Part shown: positions 27,127-37,870 of the stretch, in pieces
How the letters are laid out: each line of letters opens with the position of its first letter
Position numbering within the stretch: the stretch's first letter is position 1
Origin: Pontibacter beigongshangensis
Lineage (GTDB): Bacteria > Bacteroidota > Bacteroidia > Cytophagales > Hymenobacteraceae
Reading direction: 5' to 3'
NCBI RefSeq assembly: GCF_014332515.1
Contig: NZ_VFSD01000008.1
Coordinates: forward strand, 124,001 to 188,000
DNA: 64,000 nt
The notes under the pieces: model-generated
Database searches by the model: none
The model's input: only the letters and a program-made list of their open reading frames with translations
What the model was told of the DNA's origin: nothing
Translations under genes and position numbers: made by a program

Positions 27127-30100
27127 TTAAGCTGGTTGCTGCACTGTTGTTGGATCGTAGTTGAGAACGGGCGATAACCAGCGCTCCAGTTCTTCCTGTG
27201 GCATGCCTTTGCGGCGGGCAATGTCGGCTACCTGGTCTTCGCCGATTTTGCCGAGGCCGAAATAGCGCGACTCCGGATGCGAGAAGTACAGACCGCTAAC
27301 CGAAGAGGCCGGGTACATGGCCAGGTTCTCCGTCAGGATAATGCCGGTCTGCTCCTCTGCCTTCAGCAGGTTAAAGAGTGTGATCTTCTCGGTATGGTCG
27401 GGGCAGCCGGGGTAGCCTGGCGCCGGCCGTATGCCTTGGTACTGCTCCTTTATCAGTTCGTCGTTTCCGAGTTGCTCGTCAGGTGCATAACCCCACAGCT
27501 CTTTCCGCACTTTGGCGTGCATGAGTTCTGCAAAGGCTTCTGCCAGGCGGTCGGCCAGGGCTTTTACCATAATAGAGCGGTAGTCGTCGTGGTCTGCTTC
27601 GTACTTCTCTATCAGCTTCTCTATACCGAAACCTGCCGACACGGCAAAACCTCCTATATAATCCTGCACACCTGTTTCTTTGGGAGCCAGAAAATCAGAG
27701 AAAGCCATGTTTGGTACTTTAGCGCCTTTCTTGCCCTGCTGGCGCAGTGTGTGGAACTCGGTGAGCAGGTTTCCACGTGAATCGTCGGCATAGACCTCAA
27801 TGGTGTCGTCGGCCTCTACGTTGGCCGGATAGAAACCGACCACCGCACGCGCCTCCAGGAGCTGTTCATCTACAATTTGCTGCAGCATTTCCTGCGCATC
27901 GGCAAATAATTTGGTTGCCTCAGCTCCCAGTTCCGGGTCGTTCAGGATCTTAGGGTACTGGCGCTTGAGCTCCCAGGTGTGGAAAAACGGTGTCCAGTCA
28001 ATATAAGGCACGATCTCATGAAGCGGGAAATTTGTAAATACCTTGTTGCCCAATAAGTTTGGCTTCACGGGCTGCGATGCCTGCCAGTCTACCTTGAACT
28101 TGTTGGCTCTGGCCTCTGCTATCGTGGCGAAGGCGCGATCTTTGGTGCGACCGTGGTGGTCTTCGCGGAGCTTCTGGTATTCGGCGCGTATTTCAGCTTC
28201 GTAGGTTTCGTGGCTGCTGCTGAGCAGGCTGCTCACTACGGTTACGCTGCGCGAGGCGTCGTGCACGTGTACGACAGGGCCACTGTACTTCGGCGCGATT
28301 TTCACAGCGGTGTGAATACGCGAGGTGGTAGCGCCGCCGATCAGCAACGGAATTTTCAGGCCACGTCGTTCCATCTCCTGTGCCACGTAGGTCATCTCGT
28401 CCAGAGAAGGCGTAATTAAGCCGCTCAGGCCGATAATATCTACTTTCTGTGCTTCTGCCTCTGCCAGTATTTTGTCGAGGGGCACCATTACGCCCATGTC
28501 TATTACTTCGTAGTTGTTGCAGGCGAGCACCACCCCTACAATGTTTTTGCCGATGTCGTGCACGTCGCCTTTCACGGTTGCCATCAGAATGGTACCAGCC
28601 GTCGACTTCGAGGTGTCGGATGCCAGTTTCTCCTTCTCCATGAAGGGCAGCAGGTAAGCCACGGACTTCTTCATCACGCGGGCGCTCTTCACCACCTGGG
28701 GCAGGAACATCTTGCCGGCTCCGAACAAGTCGCCCACTACCGACATGCCAGCCATTAAGGGGCCTTCAATCACGTCGAGTGTTTTGATGGCTTTCTGTCG
28801 GGCTTCTTCGGTGTCTTCGTCGATAAACTCCACAATACCTTTTACCAGTGAGTGCTTCAGGCGCTCCTCTACCGGTGCATCGCGCCAGGCATTATCTGCT
28901 CCGGAGGCTGACTTGCCTTTGCCTTTCACGGTTTCGGCATAGTTTACCAGTTTTTCGGTGGCATCGGGGTGACGGTTAAAGATCACATCCTCGATCAGGT
29001 CGCGCAGCTCCAGCGGAATTTCTTCGTAAATGCCCATCATGCCGGCATTCACAATGCCCATGTCCATGCCAGCTTGTACGGCGTAGTACAGGAACACGGT
29101 GTGCATGGCCTCCCGCACCAGGTCGTTTCCTCTGAAGGAGAAGGACAGGTTACTCACCCCACCGCTTACCAGGGCATGCGGCAGGTTTTCTTTGATCCAG
29201 CGCACCGAATCGAGGTACTCCACCGCATAATTGTTATGCTCTTCTATACCAGTGGCAATGGCTAATATGTTTGGGTCGAAAATGATGTCCTGTGGCGGGA
29301 AGCCTACTTCGTCTACCAGAATGCGGTAAGAGCGGCCGCAGATTTCCTGGCGACGTGCCAGCGTGTCGGCTTGTCCCTGCTCATCAAAGGCCATCACGAC
29401 CACCGCTGCGCCGTACTGGCGCACCTTGCGGGCGAGTTTCCGGAAAGCGTCTTCGCCTTCTTTTAAGCTGATGGAGTTTACAATGGATTTGCCCTGCACG
29501 CATTTCAAACCGGCTTCTATCACACTCCATTTAGAGGAGTCGATCATGATAGGTAGCTTGGAGATGTCGGGCTCGGAGGCGATGAGGTTGAGGAAGTTGG
29601 TCATGGCCTGCTCCGAGTCGAGCATGCCTTCGTCCATGTTCACGTCGATGATCTGAGCTCCGCCCTCTACCTGCTGACGGGCAACGGCGAGCGCCTCTTC
29701 AAACTGACCTTCTACAATAAGGCGGGCAAATTTGCGGGAACCGGTTACGTTGGTGCGTTCGCCCACGTTTACAAACAGCAGTTCCGGCGTAATGGTAAGT
29801 GGCTCCAAACCGCTGTAGCGCGGTAATGGCTCTATAACAGAGGGTTTACGTGGCGTGTGTTGGGCAGCCAGTTCGGCAATGCGCCTGATGTGCGATGGCG
29901 TAGTGCCGCAACAGCCCCCGAGTATGTTCACCAGCCCTTCCTGCAGGTACTCCTCCACAATGGCTCCCATTTCGTCGGCTGTTTCGTCGTAGCCACCGAA
30001 GGCGTTTGGCAGACCGGCGTTCGGGTAGGCACTAATATAAATATCGGAGATGCGCGATAGTTCCTGGATGTGGGTTTTAAGCTGACGTGCGCCCAGGGCG

Positions 30101-30834
30101 CAATTAAAGCCAACACTCACGATAGGTGCATGTGAGATCGAGTTCCAGAAAGCCTCCACCGTCTGGCCTGACAAGGTACGGCCGCTGGCATCGGTAATGG
30201 TGCCGGAAACCATGATCGGCAGTTTCTTGCCACCATCTATCACAAACTGTTCGGCCGCAAAAAGAGCCGCCTTGCAGTTCAGGGTGTCAAACACGGTTTC
30301 GATGAGCAGCACATCGCAGCCGCCTTCTACCAGCCCTTTCACCTGCTCGTAATAAGCCTCCACCAGTTGGTCGAAGGTGATGGCGCGGTAACCGGGGTTG
30401 TTTACATCCGGAGAGAGAGACGCCGTGCGGTTGGTGGGGCCGATGGCGCCCGCCACTAAACGCGGCTTGGCCGGATTTTTGGCGGTTACTTCATCTGCTG
30501 CCTCGCGCGCAATGCGGGCCGACTCGTAGTTGAGCTCGTACACGATGTGCTCGAGGTGGTAATCGGCCATTGCGATGGTGGTGCCACTAAAGGTGTTCGT
30601 CTCTATGATGTCGGCGCCAGCCTCCAGGTAATCGAGGTGGATCTGCCTGATTATATCGGGGCGGGTAAGCGAAAGCAGGTCGTTGTTGCCTTTCAGGTCG
30701 CTGGGGTGGTCTTTAAAGCGGTCGCCCCGGAAGTCTTGCTCCTGTAGCTCGTACCGCTGAATCATGGTACCCATGGCGCCGTCGAGCACCAGTACGCGCT
30801 CCTGCAGCAGCTTGTAAATAGGATGGTTTTTCAT
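27127..30834 (-). CDS. metH: Cobalamin-dependent methionine synthase
   Basis: The 1235-residue full-length MetH transfers a methyl group from 5-methyl-THF to homocysteine. The homocysteine domain (1-330) has zinc ligands Cys245 (VGFNCALGA) and Cys308/Cys309 (GGCCGT). The pterin-binding domain follows (about 350-630; [13 protein letters not shown]). The cobalamin cap and binding domains (about 650-900) have the lower-ligand motif GDVHDIGK with His759. The C-terminal SAM-dependent activation domain is at about 910-1235. All key residues are present. The leader at 30876-31018 is a SAM riboswitch, which fits repression when SAM is plentiful. Confidence 0.97.
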   Translation of the reverse strand: MKNHPIYKLLQERVLVLDGAMGTMIQRYELQEQDFRGDRFKDHPSDLKGNNDLLSLTRPDIIRQIHLDYLEAGADIIETNTFSGTTIAMADYHLEHIVYELNYESARIAREAADEVTAKNPAKPRLVAGAIGPTNRTASLSPDVNNPGYRAITFDQLVEAYYEQVKGLVEGGCDVLLIETVFDTLNCKAALFAAEQFVIDGGKKLPIMVSGTITDASGRTLSGQTVEAFWNSISHAPIVSVGFNCALGARQLKTHIQELSRISDIYISAYPNAGLPNAFGGYDETADEMGAIVEEYLQEGLVNILGGCCGTTPSHIRRIAELAAQHTPRKPSVIEPLPRYSGLEPLTITPELLFVNVGERTNVTGSRKFARLIVEGQFEEALAVARQQVEGGAQIIDVNMDEGMLDSEQAMTNFLNLIASEPDISKLPIMIDSSKWSVIEAGLKCVQGKSIVNSISLKEGEDAFRKLARKVRQYGAAVVVMAFDEQGQADTLARRQEICGRSYRILVDEVGFPPQDIIFDPNILAIATGIEEHNNYAVEYLDSVRWIKENLPHALVSGGVSNLSFSFRGNDLVREAMHTVFLYYAVQAGMDMGIVNAGMMGIYEEIPLELRDLIEDVIFNRHPDATEKLVNYAETVKGKGKSASGADNAWRDAPVEERLKHSLVKGIVEFIDEDTEEARQKAIKTLDVIEGPLMAGMSVVGDLFGAGKMFLPQVVKSARVMKKSVAYLLPFMEKEKLASDTSKSTAGTILMATVKGDVHDIGKNIVGVVLACNNYEVIDMGVMVPLDKILAEAEAQKVDIIGLSGLITPSLDEMTYVAQEMERRGLKIPLLIGGATTSRIHTAVKIAPKYSGPVVHVHDASRSVTVVSSLLSSSHETYEAEIRAEYQKLREDHHGRTKDRAFATIAEARANKFKVDWQASQPVKPNLLGNKVFTNFPLHEIVPYIDWTPFFHTWELKRQYPKILNDPELGAEATKLFADAQEMLQQIVDEQLLEARAVVGFYPANVEADDTIEVYADDSRGNLLTEFHTLRQQGKKGAKVPNMAFSDFLAPKETGVQDYIGGFAVSAGFGIEKLIEKYEADHDDYRSIMVKALADRLAEAFAELMHAKVRKELWGYAPDEQLGNDELIKEQYQGIRPAPGYPGCPDHTEKITLFNLLKAEEQTGIILTENLAMYPASSVSGLYFSHPESRYFGLGKIGEDQVADIARRKGMPQEELERWLSPVLNYDPTTVQQPA

Positions 30835-30875
30835 GTGTTGGTGTCTCTCTTCTCTTGTTTCTACAGCCGTTATCG

Positions 30876-31018
30876 CTTATCAAGAAGGACACCCGAAGGA
30901 AGGATGCACAGTCTTATCTTCCCTGGCTATGGTTACCAGGAGGGAGTTAGCACCTTGGCATCACCCAAGGTTGCTAAGACGTCGACGGGCCCTGTCCCTC
31001 AGTCTTTCTTGATAAGAA
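30876..31018 (-). ncRNA. SAM-I (S-box) riboswitch leader of metH
   Basis: On the minus strand the leader reads TTCTTATCAAGAAAG, then GAGGGACAGGGCCC, then TTAGCAACC, then CCAAGGTGCTAA-TCC, closing with GATAAGA. These are the conserved blocks of SAM-I, in order. P1 pairs TCTTATC (31011-31017) with GATAAGA (30912-30918). Downstream, + strand 30876-30887 (CTTATCAAGAAG) is complementary to the 5' strand of P1 and beyond. This gives a competing helix of about 12 bp as the expression platform. Confidence 0.9.
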
Positions 31019-31160
31019 CCTGCAAGGTAAGCAGATATTTGGAAGAAATGAAATTTTCAGGCTAACAACTTATGATTTTTAGTAGCTCAAAGGGAGGTTC
31101 AGCATTTTCGCCGCAATTTGAGTGAGCGGGATAAAGGAGCAGCAGGCTGTTTGGAGGGGG

Positions 31161-31397
31161 AATTATTCGAATGAAAATGGCCCTCCAGAGCTCATCTTGC
31201 AGGGAAAGCAGGTCGCTGGTGCGCGCTTGCCGCTTGTACCAAATGTGCTAAAAAGAACTGATCTATAACAAGTTGCTTTGGCCCATTCTGGCAAGGCTTG
31301 ATAGGAAAGTACGAGCGGCAAGCGCGCACCAGCGCAAAATTCAGGAAACAGAAGCCTTATTTTCCCCTACAAGATGAGCTCTGGAGGCCTTTTTGGA
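31161..31397. repeat. MITE-like palindromic element, copy 2
   Basis: Reverse-orientation homologue of 2978-3224. Terminal inverted repeats: GGCCCTCCAGAGCTCATCTT at 31179 and its near-complement at 31368-31389 (CAAGATGAGCTCTGGAGGCC). Internal inverted pair: GCTGGTGCGCGCTTGCCGCT and AGCGGCAAGCGCGCACCAGC. The left end carries a complete family A tail (AATTATTCGAATGAAAATGG). Confidence 0.8.
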
Positions 31398-31568
31398 CAT
31401 AAGACACAAGACGCAGGACACAGGATTTTTCTTCCTCGCTGGGCGGTTTCAGACTACGCCCGGCGGTAGCTATTAATCAGTTGTGTTTCCTCATTAAGCT
31501 CCCGCTCCAAACCAATCATTTAACAATGCGGCGATTTAACAATTAACAGCCAACCAGCAGCAACCAGC

Positions 31569-31602
31569 AATTATTTGAATGAAAACAGCCCTACCGAGCC
31601 TC
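31569..31602 (-). repeat. Family A repeat, copy 11
   Basis: AATTATTTGAATGAAAACAG, then CCCTACCGAGCCTCC. The AT side continues into TTGTTAAAT-type words, as in copies 1 and 7. Confidence 0.65.
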
Positions 31603-31620
31603 CGCTGCCGCTGCACAAAC

Positions 31621-31652
31621 AAAAAAGGGATGCCAGATGGCATCCCTTTTTT
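31621..31652 (-). terminator. Terminator of the rplU-rpmA operon
   Basis: A 14-bp stem, A6GGGATGCC with its exact complement, encloses the loop AGAT and has T-runs on both sides. It lies 28 bp after the rpmA stop. Confidence 0.9.
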
Positions 31653-31680
31653 GAATTGCAACTGCCGAAGCAGTGCAAGA

Positions 31681-31950
31681 TTAGGCTTCCGCTTGTGCTT
31701 TAGGAAGTACAGACACGAAAGAACGATCTTTTCTTCCTTTTCTGAACTCAACTACGCCATCTACCAGAGCAAACAGGGTATGGTCTTTACCGATACCTAC
31801 GTTTTGGCCTGGGTGGTGCGCAGTGCCTCTTTGTCTTACAATGATGTTACCAGCGATGATATCCTGGCCACCATAAATCTTAACACCAAGTCGTTTGGAA
31901 TGCGATTCGCGACCGTTGTTAGAACTACCAGCTCCTTTTTTGTGTGCCAT
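31681..31950 (-). CDS. rpmA: 50S ribosomal protein L27
   Basis: The 89-residue protein has the invariant L27 start [16 protein letters not shown] and the core [21 protein letters not shown]27 reaches toward the peptidyl-transferase centre. There is no cleavable N-terminal extension of the Firmicutes type. It lies 76 bp downstream of rplU on the same strand, the usual pairing. Confidence 0.98.
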   Translation of the reverse strand: MAHKKGAGSSNNGRESHSKRLGVKIYGGQDIIAGNIIVRQRGTAHHPGQNVGIGKDHTLFALVDGVVEFRKGRKDRSFVSVLPKAQAEA

Positions 31951-32026
31951 TTTCTTTAACTATTTAGTTCAGGCTGTTGCCAGACCCGAAAATTTTCAAA
32001 ACGATTAAATTCTTCTTACTGCTTGC

Positions 32027-32335
32027 TTATCCAATGCTCTCGATCAGGACCTTGGTGAAGTGCTGGCGGTGACCATTCTTCTTGCGGTATCCTTTTCTTC
32101 TCTTCTTTTTGAAAACGATAATTTTATCGCCTTTCACGTTGCCAAGGATTTTGCCGGTTACTTTAACGCCGTCTACGAAAGGAGCGCCTACAGTGATTGT
32201 GCCATTATCATCGGTAAGAAGAACATTGGTGAACTCAACGGCGTCACCATCGTTGCCGGAAAGCTTGCTAGCGTAGATAAACTTGCCGTTTTCTACTTTG
32301 GTCTGTTGACCTGCGATTTCTACAATTGCGTACAT
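32027..32335 (-). CDS. rplU: 50S ribosomal protein L21
   Basis: The protein has 102 residues when started at the ATG at 32335 (MYAIVEIAGQQTKVENG), the conserved L21 start. A TTG three codons upstream is in frame but unlikely. Family features include IVEIAGQQ at the N-terminus and the basic FKKKRRKGYRKKNGHRQ segment near the C-terminus that contacts 23S rRNA. It is first in the rplU-rpmA operon and transcribed away from the DnaA-box region. Confidence 0.97.
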   Translation of the reverse strand: MYAIVEIAGQQTKVENGKFIYASKLSGNDGDAVEFTNVLLTDDNGTITVGAPFVDGVKVTGKILGNVKGDKIIVFKKKRRKGYRKKNGHRQHFTKVLIESIG

Positions 32336-32438
32336 CAGCTTCAATGTATAATTAAAATTTTAGTCTGCAAAAGTACGGCACTATTTCGTATTATGCAAAC
32401 ACTTGTGCCTTAATTTGTTTTATAGCAGTTTTGCACTG

Positions 32439-32822
32439 TTATACACACAGATGTGGATAACGATGTTGAAATCCACGACACAAAAATTTAGACACCCAAA
32501 ACAACGGTGTAAGAACCTGAACAACAGGTGTATATCCCAAAATATCGAGTTGTGAGTTGTCCACAAATTAGCGCTGCCCCTCTGCCGACTCCCGTAACAA
32601 CACCTGCTCCGGGCTCCATAACGATTTGTATTATCGCAAGGCATGAGCCTGTTATATTATCTTACTGTTATGCTTTCATGGTATTTTCTTTAGCTGATAG
32701 AGCTGTTGCTGCCCGGCCTCAAGGTATTCACACATGAAAATATAAACAATTGCAGATGTTTATAAGGCTGTTTATTTTGATGTAATCGTCAGACAATCAA
32801 TAGATTACAAAAGTGTGGAGAA
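32439..32822. promoter_or_regulatory. DnaA-box cluster: candidate oriC or DnaA-controlled nrd promoter
   Basis: Two perfect DnaA boxes (consensus TTATNCACA) face each other: TTATACACA at 32439-32447 and TGTGGATAA at 32452-32460. One-mismatch boxes lie at 32557-32565 (TTGTCCACA), 32724-32732 (GTATTCACA) and 32814-32822 (TGTGGAGAA). The stretch is non-coding and AT-rich on its right side. Genes point away on both sides: rplU/rpmA leftward, nrdB/nrdA rightward. Confidence 0.65.
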
Positions 32823-32861
32823 ATTGAAAAACTTTAGCCCCCGATTTCAAGTTCTATTCCA

Positions 32862-32869
32862 TATATTTG
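32862..32869 (+). promoter_or_regulatory. Candidate -7 element upstream of nrdB
   Basis: TATATTTG matches TAnnTTTG. The -33 element is unclear, and it lies 115 nt before the preferred nrdB start, implying a long leader. Confidence 0.35.
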
Positions 32870-32983
32870 AAGTCCTGATATTGCAGAGTGACAGAAAATG
32901 CCGCCACTCATTCCTATAAAATCAATTGCGCCCCGAGACAGACTGTTTCACCAGGGTGCCTTAACTATAAAGCTTACGTGTTT

Positions 32984-33943
32984 ATGGAGCCAATACTAAA
33001 AGAGAACCCAAACCGTTTCGTCTTGTTCCCGATACAGCACGATGCCGTTTGGAAAATGTACAAGCTGGCAGAAGCCAGCTTCTGGACAGCAGAGGAGATC
33101 GACCTCTCGCAGGATCTCAAAGACTGGGAAAATCTGAACGATGGCGAGAGGCATTTTATCAGCCATGTGCTGGCGTTCTTTGCCGCCTCAGACGGGATTG
33201 TGAACGAGAACCTGGCGATCAACTTCATGAACGAGGTGCAGATCCCGGAAGCCCGCTGCTTCTATGGTTTCCAGATCATGATGGAGAACATCCACTCAGA
33301 AACCTACTCTTTGCTGATCGACACTTATGTGAAGAACCAGAAAGAGAAAGACCACCTTTTTAACGCACTGGAAACGGTGCCCGCCGTTGGCAAAAAAGGC
33401 GAGTGGGCGCTACGCTGGATCGAAAGCGAAAATTTTGCCGAGCGCCTTATTGCGTTTGCTGCCGTAGAGGGCATTTTCTTCTCCGGCTCCTTCTGCTCCA
33501 TTTTCTGGATGAAGAAGCGTGGCCTGATGCCGGGCCTTACCTTCTCTAACGAGCTGATCAGCCGCGACGAGGGCCTGCATTGCGACTTTGCCTGCCTGCT
33601 GTACTCGATGCTGGAGAACAAGCTGCCTGAAGAACGGGTACAGGAAATTATACGCGATGCGGTTAAAATAGAGCAGGAGTTCGTAACCGATGCCCTGCCG
33701 GTAGACCTGATCGGGATGAACGCAAAGCTGATGAGCCAGTACATTGAGTTTGTGGCCGACCGCCTGCTGGGCGAGCTGGGCTGCAGCAAGATCTACAACT
33801 CCACCAACCCATTCGACTTTATGGAGATGATCTCGCTGCAAGGCAAGACCAACTTCTTCGAGAAGCGCGTAGGCGAATACCAGAAAGCAGGTGTGGGCGG
33901 CGACAAAGACAAGAAGATGTTCTCGCTCGACGAGGATTTTTAG
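32984..33943 (+). CDS. nrdB: Class I ribonucleotide reductase, beta (radical) subunit
   Basis: The 319-residue diiron protein generates the radical for NrdA. Family residues are present: Asp70 ([10 protein letters not shown]), Glu101 and His104 (MENIHSETY), and the radical-bearing Tyr108. A second ligand set sits in [10 protein letters not shown] and in RDEGLHCDF. The sequence is of the eukaryote-like class I type common in Bacteroidota. The frame is open to a GTG at 32888, but the ATG at 32984 ([12 protein letters not shown]) is the family start. The DnaA boxes upstream suggest cell-cycle control. nrdA follows 338 bp downstream. Confidence 0.96.
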   Translation: MEPILKENPNRFVLFPIQHDAVWKMYKLAEASFWTAEEIDLSQDLKDWENLNDGERHFISHVLAFFAASDGIVNENLAINFMNEVQIPEARCFYGFQIMMENIHSETYSLLIDTYVKNQKEKDHLFNALETVPAVGKKGEWALRWIESENFAERLIAFAAVEGIFFSGSFCSIFWMKKRGLMPGLTFSNELISRDEGLHCDFACLLYSMLENKLPEERVQEIIRDAVKIEQEFVTDALPVDLIGMNAKLMSQYIEFVADRLLGELGCSKIYNSTNPFDFMEMISLQGKTNFFEKRVGEYQKAGVGGDKDKKMFSLDEDF

Positions 33944-33997
33944 AAAACCACATGCAGGCGCTGCCTATGTTAAATAACACGTGGCGCCTGCAGTTTT
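33944..33997 (+). terminator. Hairpin after nrdB, possible terminator
   Basis: A 9-bp stem TGCAGGCGC/GCGCCTGCA (33953-33961 with 33984-33992) is flanked by AAAAC and GTTTT and lies 10 bp after the stop. It may be an attenuating signal before nrdA. Confidence 0.5.
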
Positions 33998-34281
33998 CAC
34001 CTTACGCTGTATAGAAAGAACCAATACGTTTTCCAAGGCAGATACAACGCTCCAAAAGTTCAGGCGGCACACCAGTGCCTGACCGATATCTGCCTCTCTG
34101 TATATAGCAAAAATATTTTTATTTATCTATAAATGTTTGTACTACAACGACTTACGCTGCTTTGCTCGTATGGCTGTGTGTGCCATGACCTGGACTCCAT
34201 CTTCTGTTTAATCAGAAGCTTAAATATACACTTGTACTAATTGATAACCCGGGCCCTTTACCCCCGCTAAATGTATACGCT
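33998..34281. other. Leader region of nrdA
   Basis: AT-rich sequence between the nrdB hairpin and the nrdA start. It probably contains a separate nrdA promoter, but no clear motif was seen and no NrdR-type box pair was recognised. Confidence 0.4.
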
Positions 34282-36663
34282 ATGTTAGTAGTTAAAAGAG
34301 ACGGCCGTCGCGAATCCGTAAAATTCGATAAAATTACCGCACGCATCGAGAAGCTGTGCTATGCCCTGAACATGGACTATGTGTCGCCGATTGAGGTGGC
34401 CAAGAAAGTGATCGATGGCATTTACGATGGTGTGACCACCGTGGAGCTGGATAACCTGGCTGCTGAAACGGCTGCCTCGCTTACCACCAAGCACCCCGAC
34501 TATGCGGTGCTGGCAGCACGAATTGCCATCTCTAACCTGCACAAGGTTACCAGCAAGTCGTTCTCCAACACCATGAAGCGCCTCTACACCTACGTAGACC
34601 CTAAGACCGGTGAGAACGCCTCGCTTATCGCAAAAGATGTGTACGAGATCATCCGGAAGCATGCCGCCACCCTCGACTCGACCATTATTTACGACCGCGA
34701 CTACAACTACGACTATTTTGGCTACAAAACGCTGGAGCGCTCCTACCTGCTGCGCCTGGACGGAAGAATAGTAGAGCGTCCGCAACACATGCTCATGCGC
34801 GTGGCTGTGGGTATCCACAAAGACGACATCGAATCTGCCATCGAGACTTATAATCTCATGTCTGAAAAGTGGTTTACGCACGCCACGCCAACGCTCTTCA
34901 ACGCCGGCACGCCCAAGCCGCAGCTTTCTTCGTGTTTCCTGCTTACTATGAAAGACGATAGCATACCGGGCATCTACGACACGTTGAAGCAATGCGCGCA
35001 GATCTCGCAGAGTGCAGGCGGTATCGGTCTGAGCATCCACAACGTACGCGCCACCGGCTCTTATATTAAAGGCACCAACGGTACGAGCAACGGCATTATA
35101 CCCATGCTGAAGGTGTTTAACGACACGGCCCGCTACGTAGACCAGGGTGGTGGCAAGCGTAAAGGTGCCTTTGCTATTTACCTGGAGCCCTGGCACGCTG
35201 ATATCTTCGAATTCCTGGACCTGAAGAAGAACCACGGGAAAGAAGAGAACCGCGCCCGCGACCTGTTCTACGCCCTCTGGACACCAGACTTGTTTATGAA
35301 GCGCGTGGAGGAGAACGGCGACTGGAGCCTGTTCTGCCCGCACGAAGCGCCTGGCCTGGCCGACTGCTGGGGTACAGAATTTGAGCGCCTCTACGAGAAA
35401 TACGAGCGTGAAGGCCGTGCCCGCAAAACCGTGAAAGCGCAGGACCTGTGGTTTGCCGTGCTGGAGTCGCAAATAGAGACGGGCACGCCGTATATGCTCT
35501 ACAAAGATGCCGCCAACAGCAAGAGCAATCAGCAGAACCTGGGCACCATTAAGAGCTCCAACCTCTGTACCGAGATCATGGAGTACACCGACGAGAATGA
35601 GGTTGCCGTGTGTAACCTAGCGTCGCTGGCGCTGCCACGCTTTGTAAAAGAGGAGAACGGCCACAAAACGTTCGACCACCAGAAGCTGTTCGATGTAACC
35701 TACCACGTAACCAAAAACCTGAACAAGGTTATTGACATAAATTATTATCCGGTGCCGGAAGCGCGCAACTCTAATATGCGCCACCGCCCTATCGGGTTGG
35801 GTGTACAAGGCCTAGCCGATACCTTTATTCACCTGCGCATGCCTTTCGAGAGCGAAGAAGCACGTGGCCTGAACAAAGACATTTTCGAGACGATCTATTT
35901 CGCTGCCATGACGGCTTCTAAGGATCTGGCCAAGAAGAATGGCGCGTACGAGTCGTTTAAAGGCTCTCCGCTGTCAGAAGGCAGGTTCCAGTTCGATATG
36001 TGGGGTGTAACGCCAGAGTCTGGCCGTTGGGATTGGGAAGAACTGCGCAAAGAGGTAATGGAGCATGGCGTGCGCAACTCGCTGTTGCTGGCGCCAATGC
36101 CAACTGCTTCTACAGCACAGATACTGGGCAACAACGAGTCGTTTGAGCCATATACCTCTAACATTTATGTGCGCCGCGTGCTGAGTGGTGAGTTTATGGT
36201 GGTGAACAAGCACCTGCTCAAAGACCTGATCGGCCTGGGCATCTGGAACGACAGAATGAAGAATGCCATTATCGCAGCCAACGGCTCGGTGCAGGACATT
36301 CCGAACATTCCGCAGAACATCAAAGACCTGTACAAAACGGTGTGGGAGATCAGCCAGCGTACAGTTATTGATATGAGTGCCGACCGTGGCGCTTACATCT
36401 GCCAGAGCCAGTCGCTGAACCTGCACGTGATGAACGTGAACTTCGGTAAGCTGACATCCATGCACTTCCACGCCTGGAAGAAAGGCCTGAAAACCGGCAT
36501 GTACTACCTGCGCACCAAAGCCGCTGTAGACGCCATCAAGTTCACAGTAGAGAAACAGGCTGCCGAAACGCTATCGCCGGTATACAGCAGCCAAGACCAG
36601 AACCGCAGCGACATGGCCTGCTCCCTAGATGATCCGGATTCCTGCGAGGCTTGCGGATCGTAG
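34282..36663 (+). CDS. nrdA: Class I ribonucleotide reductase, alpha (catalytic) subunit
   Basis: The 793-residue enzyme reduces ribonucleoside diphosphates. An N-terminal ATP-cone (about 1-95, [18 protein letters not shown]) gives overall activity control. The catalytic barrel follows with [17 protein letters not shown] (first active Cys), [24 protein letters not shown] (Asn, Cys, Glu of the active site) and [13 protein letters not shown]. The C-terminal tail ends SCEACGS, with Cys788 and Cys791 as the redox shuttle pair. All key residues are present, and ATG 34282 is unambiguous. A terminator follows at 36678. Confidence 0.97.
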   Translation: MLVVKRDGRRESVKFDKITARIEKLCYALNMDYVSPIEVAKKVIDGIYDGVTTVELDNLAAETAASLTTKHPDYAVLAARIAISNLHKVTSKSFSNTMKRLYTYVDPKTGENASLIAKDVYEIIRKHAATLDSTIIYDRDYNYDYFGYKTLERSYLLRLDGRIVERPQHMLMRVAVGIHKDDIESAIETYNLMSEKWFTHATPTLFNAGTPKPQLSSCFLLTMKDDSIPGIYDTLKQCAQISQSAGGIGLSIHNVRATGSYIKGTNGTSNGIIPMLKVFNDTARYVDQGGGKRKGAFAIYLEPWHADIFEFLDLKKNHGKEENRARDLFYALWTPDLFMKRVEENGDWSLFCPHEAPGLADCWGTEFERLYEKYEREGRARKTVKAQDLWFAVLESQIETGTPYMLYKDAANSKSNQQNLGTIKSSNLCTEIMEYTDENEVAVCNLASLALPRFVKEENGHKTFDHQKLFDVTYHVTKNLNKVIDINYYPVPEARNSNMRHRPIGLGVQGLADTFIHLRMPFESEEARGLNKDIFETIYFAAMTASKDLAKKNGAYESFKGSPLSEGRFQFDMWGVTPESGRWDWEELRKEVMEHGVRNSLLLAPMPTASTAQILGNNESFEPYTSNIYVRRVLSGEFMVVNKHLLKDLIGLGIWNDRMKNAIIAANGSVQDIPNIPQNIKDLYKTVWEISQRTVIDMSADRGAYICQSQSLNLHVMNVNFGKLTSMHFHAWKKGLKTGMYYLRTKAAVDAIKFTVEKQAAETLSPVYSSQDQNRSDMACSLDDPDSCEACGS

Positions 36664-36677
36664 ATAGCTAAATTAAA

Positions 36678-36710
36678 TAAGGAGGGCTAATCCTAGTCCT
36701 CCTTTTATTT
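36678..36710 (+). terminator. Terminator of nrdA
   Basis: The stem AAGGAGG/CCTCCTT (36679-36685 with 36698-36704) is followed by TTTATTTTCC, 15 bp after the stop. Confidence 0.7.
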
Positions 36711-36757
36711 TCCTCTTATTAAGTCCACCCTATGTTATTGCTGGTAAGAATCAGCAG

Positions 36758-37849
36758 ATGGAATTGTATTGTCTCAACTTTAGCCCACCAAAACACGAAA
36801 TGGATACTGTTACCATAGTCGGCAGCGGTTTTAACTATATTATTGCAGGTATAGTTAAACAATACACACAAGAAAAATCAAATTACCACCTTAGAATAGA
36901 ACTAGAACAAACATATGACGACCTTCTAAGGATAAACAACCTATGGGGAGAATTAGATGACATTCTCAATAGTCCAACTCTAGCTTTCCCATCCAAAAAT
37001 GGTGAAGAGATAATGCAATACTTCCAATCTGTCTTTGAATCTAGTTTATTTAAAAACATGATGAGTAGGGATTACGATATTGAGTACTCTGCAGCTTCAC
37101 ATCAGAACCTCCTTCAGAACGAAATTAAAAGAATTGGCTATCGCTCTACAGAATTTGAAAAGAGAGGAGGCTATAGCAACATCAAAAGGCTCCTGCCAAA
37201 CCTTGGAGAAAACTTCTTGGAGCTCCTCATAAAGAACAACATTAGCAAGATGCATATCTACACCTTAAACTATGATGGTATACTTGATACTTTGTTAACA
37301 CGGCGTGGGATAGACAATCAAGGACAAGAGTACCTATTTAAGGATAGCTTCTACTTCAGTGAGTTTCAACCTTGGAAGCTAAAAAGCTTACCATATCTCA
37401 TGGCTCATTTACATGGCTCTTACAAGTATAAAAGAGGTAAATACTCTACCTCAAAGGTAGGCAGGAAAATTGTAAATGATAATCCGGTTATGATTTATAA
37501 TAGTCCTAAGCTTAAAGAGACTTTGATTAAAGAAGACCCTGTTTTAAAAGCATACTACAGCCAACTAACACGGGACCTGCAGACTTATCAAAGATTGGTA
37601 ATATTGGGTTGTTCTTTCAAAACTGAGCCTCATCTAAAGCAGCTTATAGAAAAGTACTTTGATAGACATGGAACAGAAGTAATAGTTTGTTCAAACAAGC
37701 CAGAAGAGGTAGTATCGGTCTTAGAGCCGCATTATAGTTTCCCAATCTATACTCAATCAACAGAACATGTAAAGTCGGAGAGGCAGCTAATAGAGTTATT
37801 TGATCGGTTATTTGGTGCAGCAAGTATGGATATAAGAGCAACAGCGTAA
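36758..37849 (+). CDS. SIR2-like protein, candidate anti-phage NADase
   Basis: The 363-residue protein has SIR2-type Rossmann features: a glycine-rich strand VTIVGSGFN (about 18-26), TLNYDGILDTLL (169-180, the N-Y-D motif of SIR2-like defence proteins), MAHLHGS (215-221) and VILGCSFKTEPHLKQLI (281-297). Proteins of this kind (SIR2_2, DUF4917- and AbiH-related) are often NAD-consuming abortive-infection factors; that role is inferred. The gene is clearly AT-richer than its neighbours, which suggests recent acquisition. It is alone, with no obvious partner. ATG 36800 (MDTVTIVG) is an alternative start. Confidence 0.75.
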   Translation: MELYCLNFSPPKHEMDTVTIVGSGFNYIIAGIVKQYTQEKSNYHLRIELEQTYDDLLRINNLWGELDDILNSPTLAFPSKNGEEIMQYFQSVFESSLFKNMMSRDYDIEYSAASHQNLLQNEIKRIGYRSTEFEKRGGYSNIKRLLPNLGENFLELLIKNNISKMHIYTLNYDGILDTLLTRRGIDNQGQEYLFKDSFYFSEFQPWKLKSLPYLMAHLHGSYKYKRGKYSTSKVGRKIVNDNPVMIYNSPKLKETLIKEDPVLKAYYSQLTRDLQTYQRLVILGCSFKTEPHLKQLIEKYFDRHGTEVIVCSNKPEEVVSVLEPHYSFPIYTQSTEHVKSERQLIELFDRLFGAASMDIRATA

Positions 37850-37870
37850 TTCAACTTGACTTCATATACC

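Larger units (their letters stand above)
31066..31620. other. Intergenic region with MITE-like element and repeats
   Basis: No gene is supported. It carries the second MITE-like element (31161-31397), a tract related to the CTGTGTCTTGTGTC module (31398-31430), TTGTTAAAT-type words (31520-31550) and a family A copy (31569). Confidence 0.6.

Noticed and set aside
32888-32983. Upstream GTG start for nrdB adding 32 residues
   Set aside because: The extra residues do not match NrdB, and [12 protein letters not shown] at 32984 is the conserved start of this NrdB type.
34285-35472. 395-codon minus-strand open frame inside nrdA
   Set aside because: It lies entirely antisense to a highly conserved nrdA, has no recognisable domain, and reflects codon bias of the sense gene.
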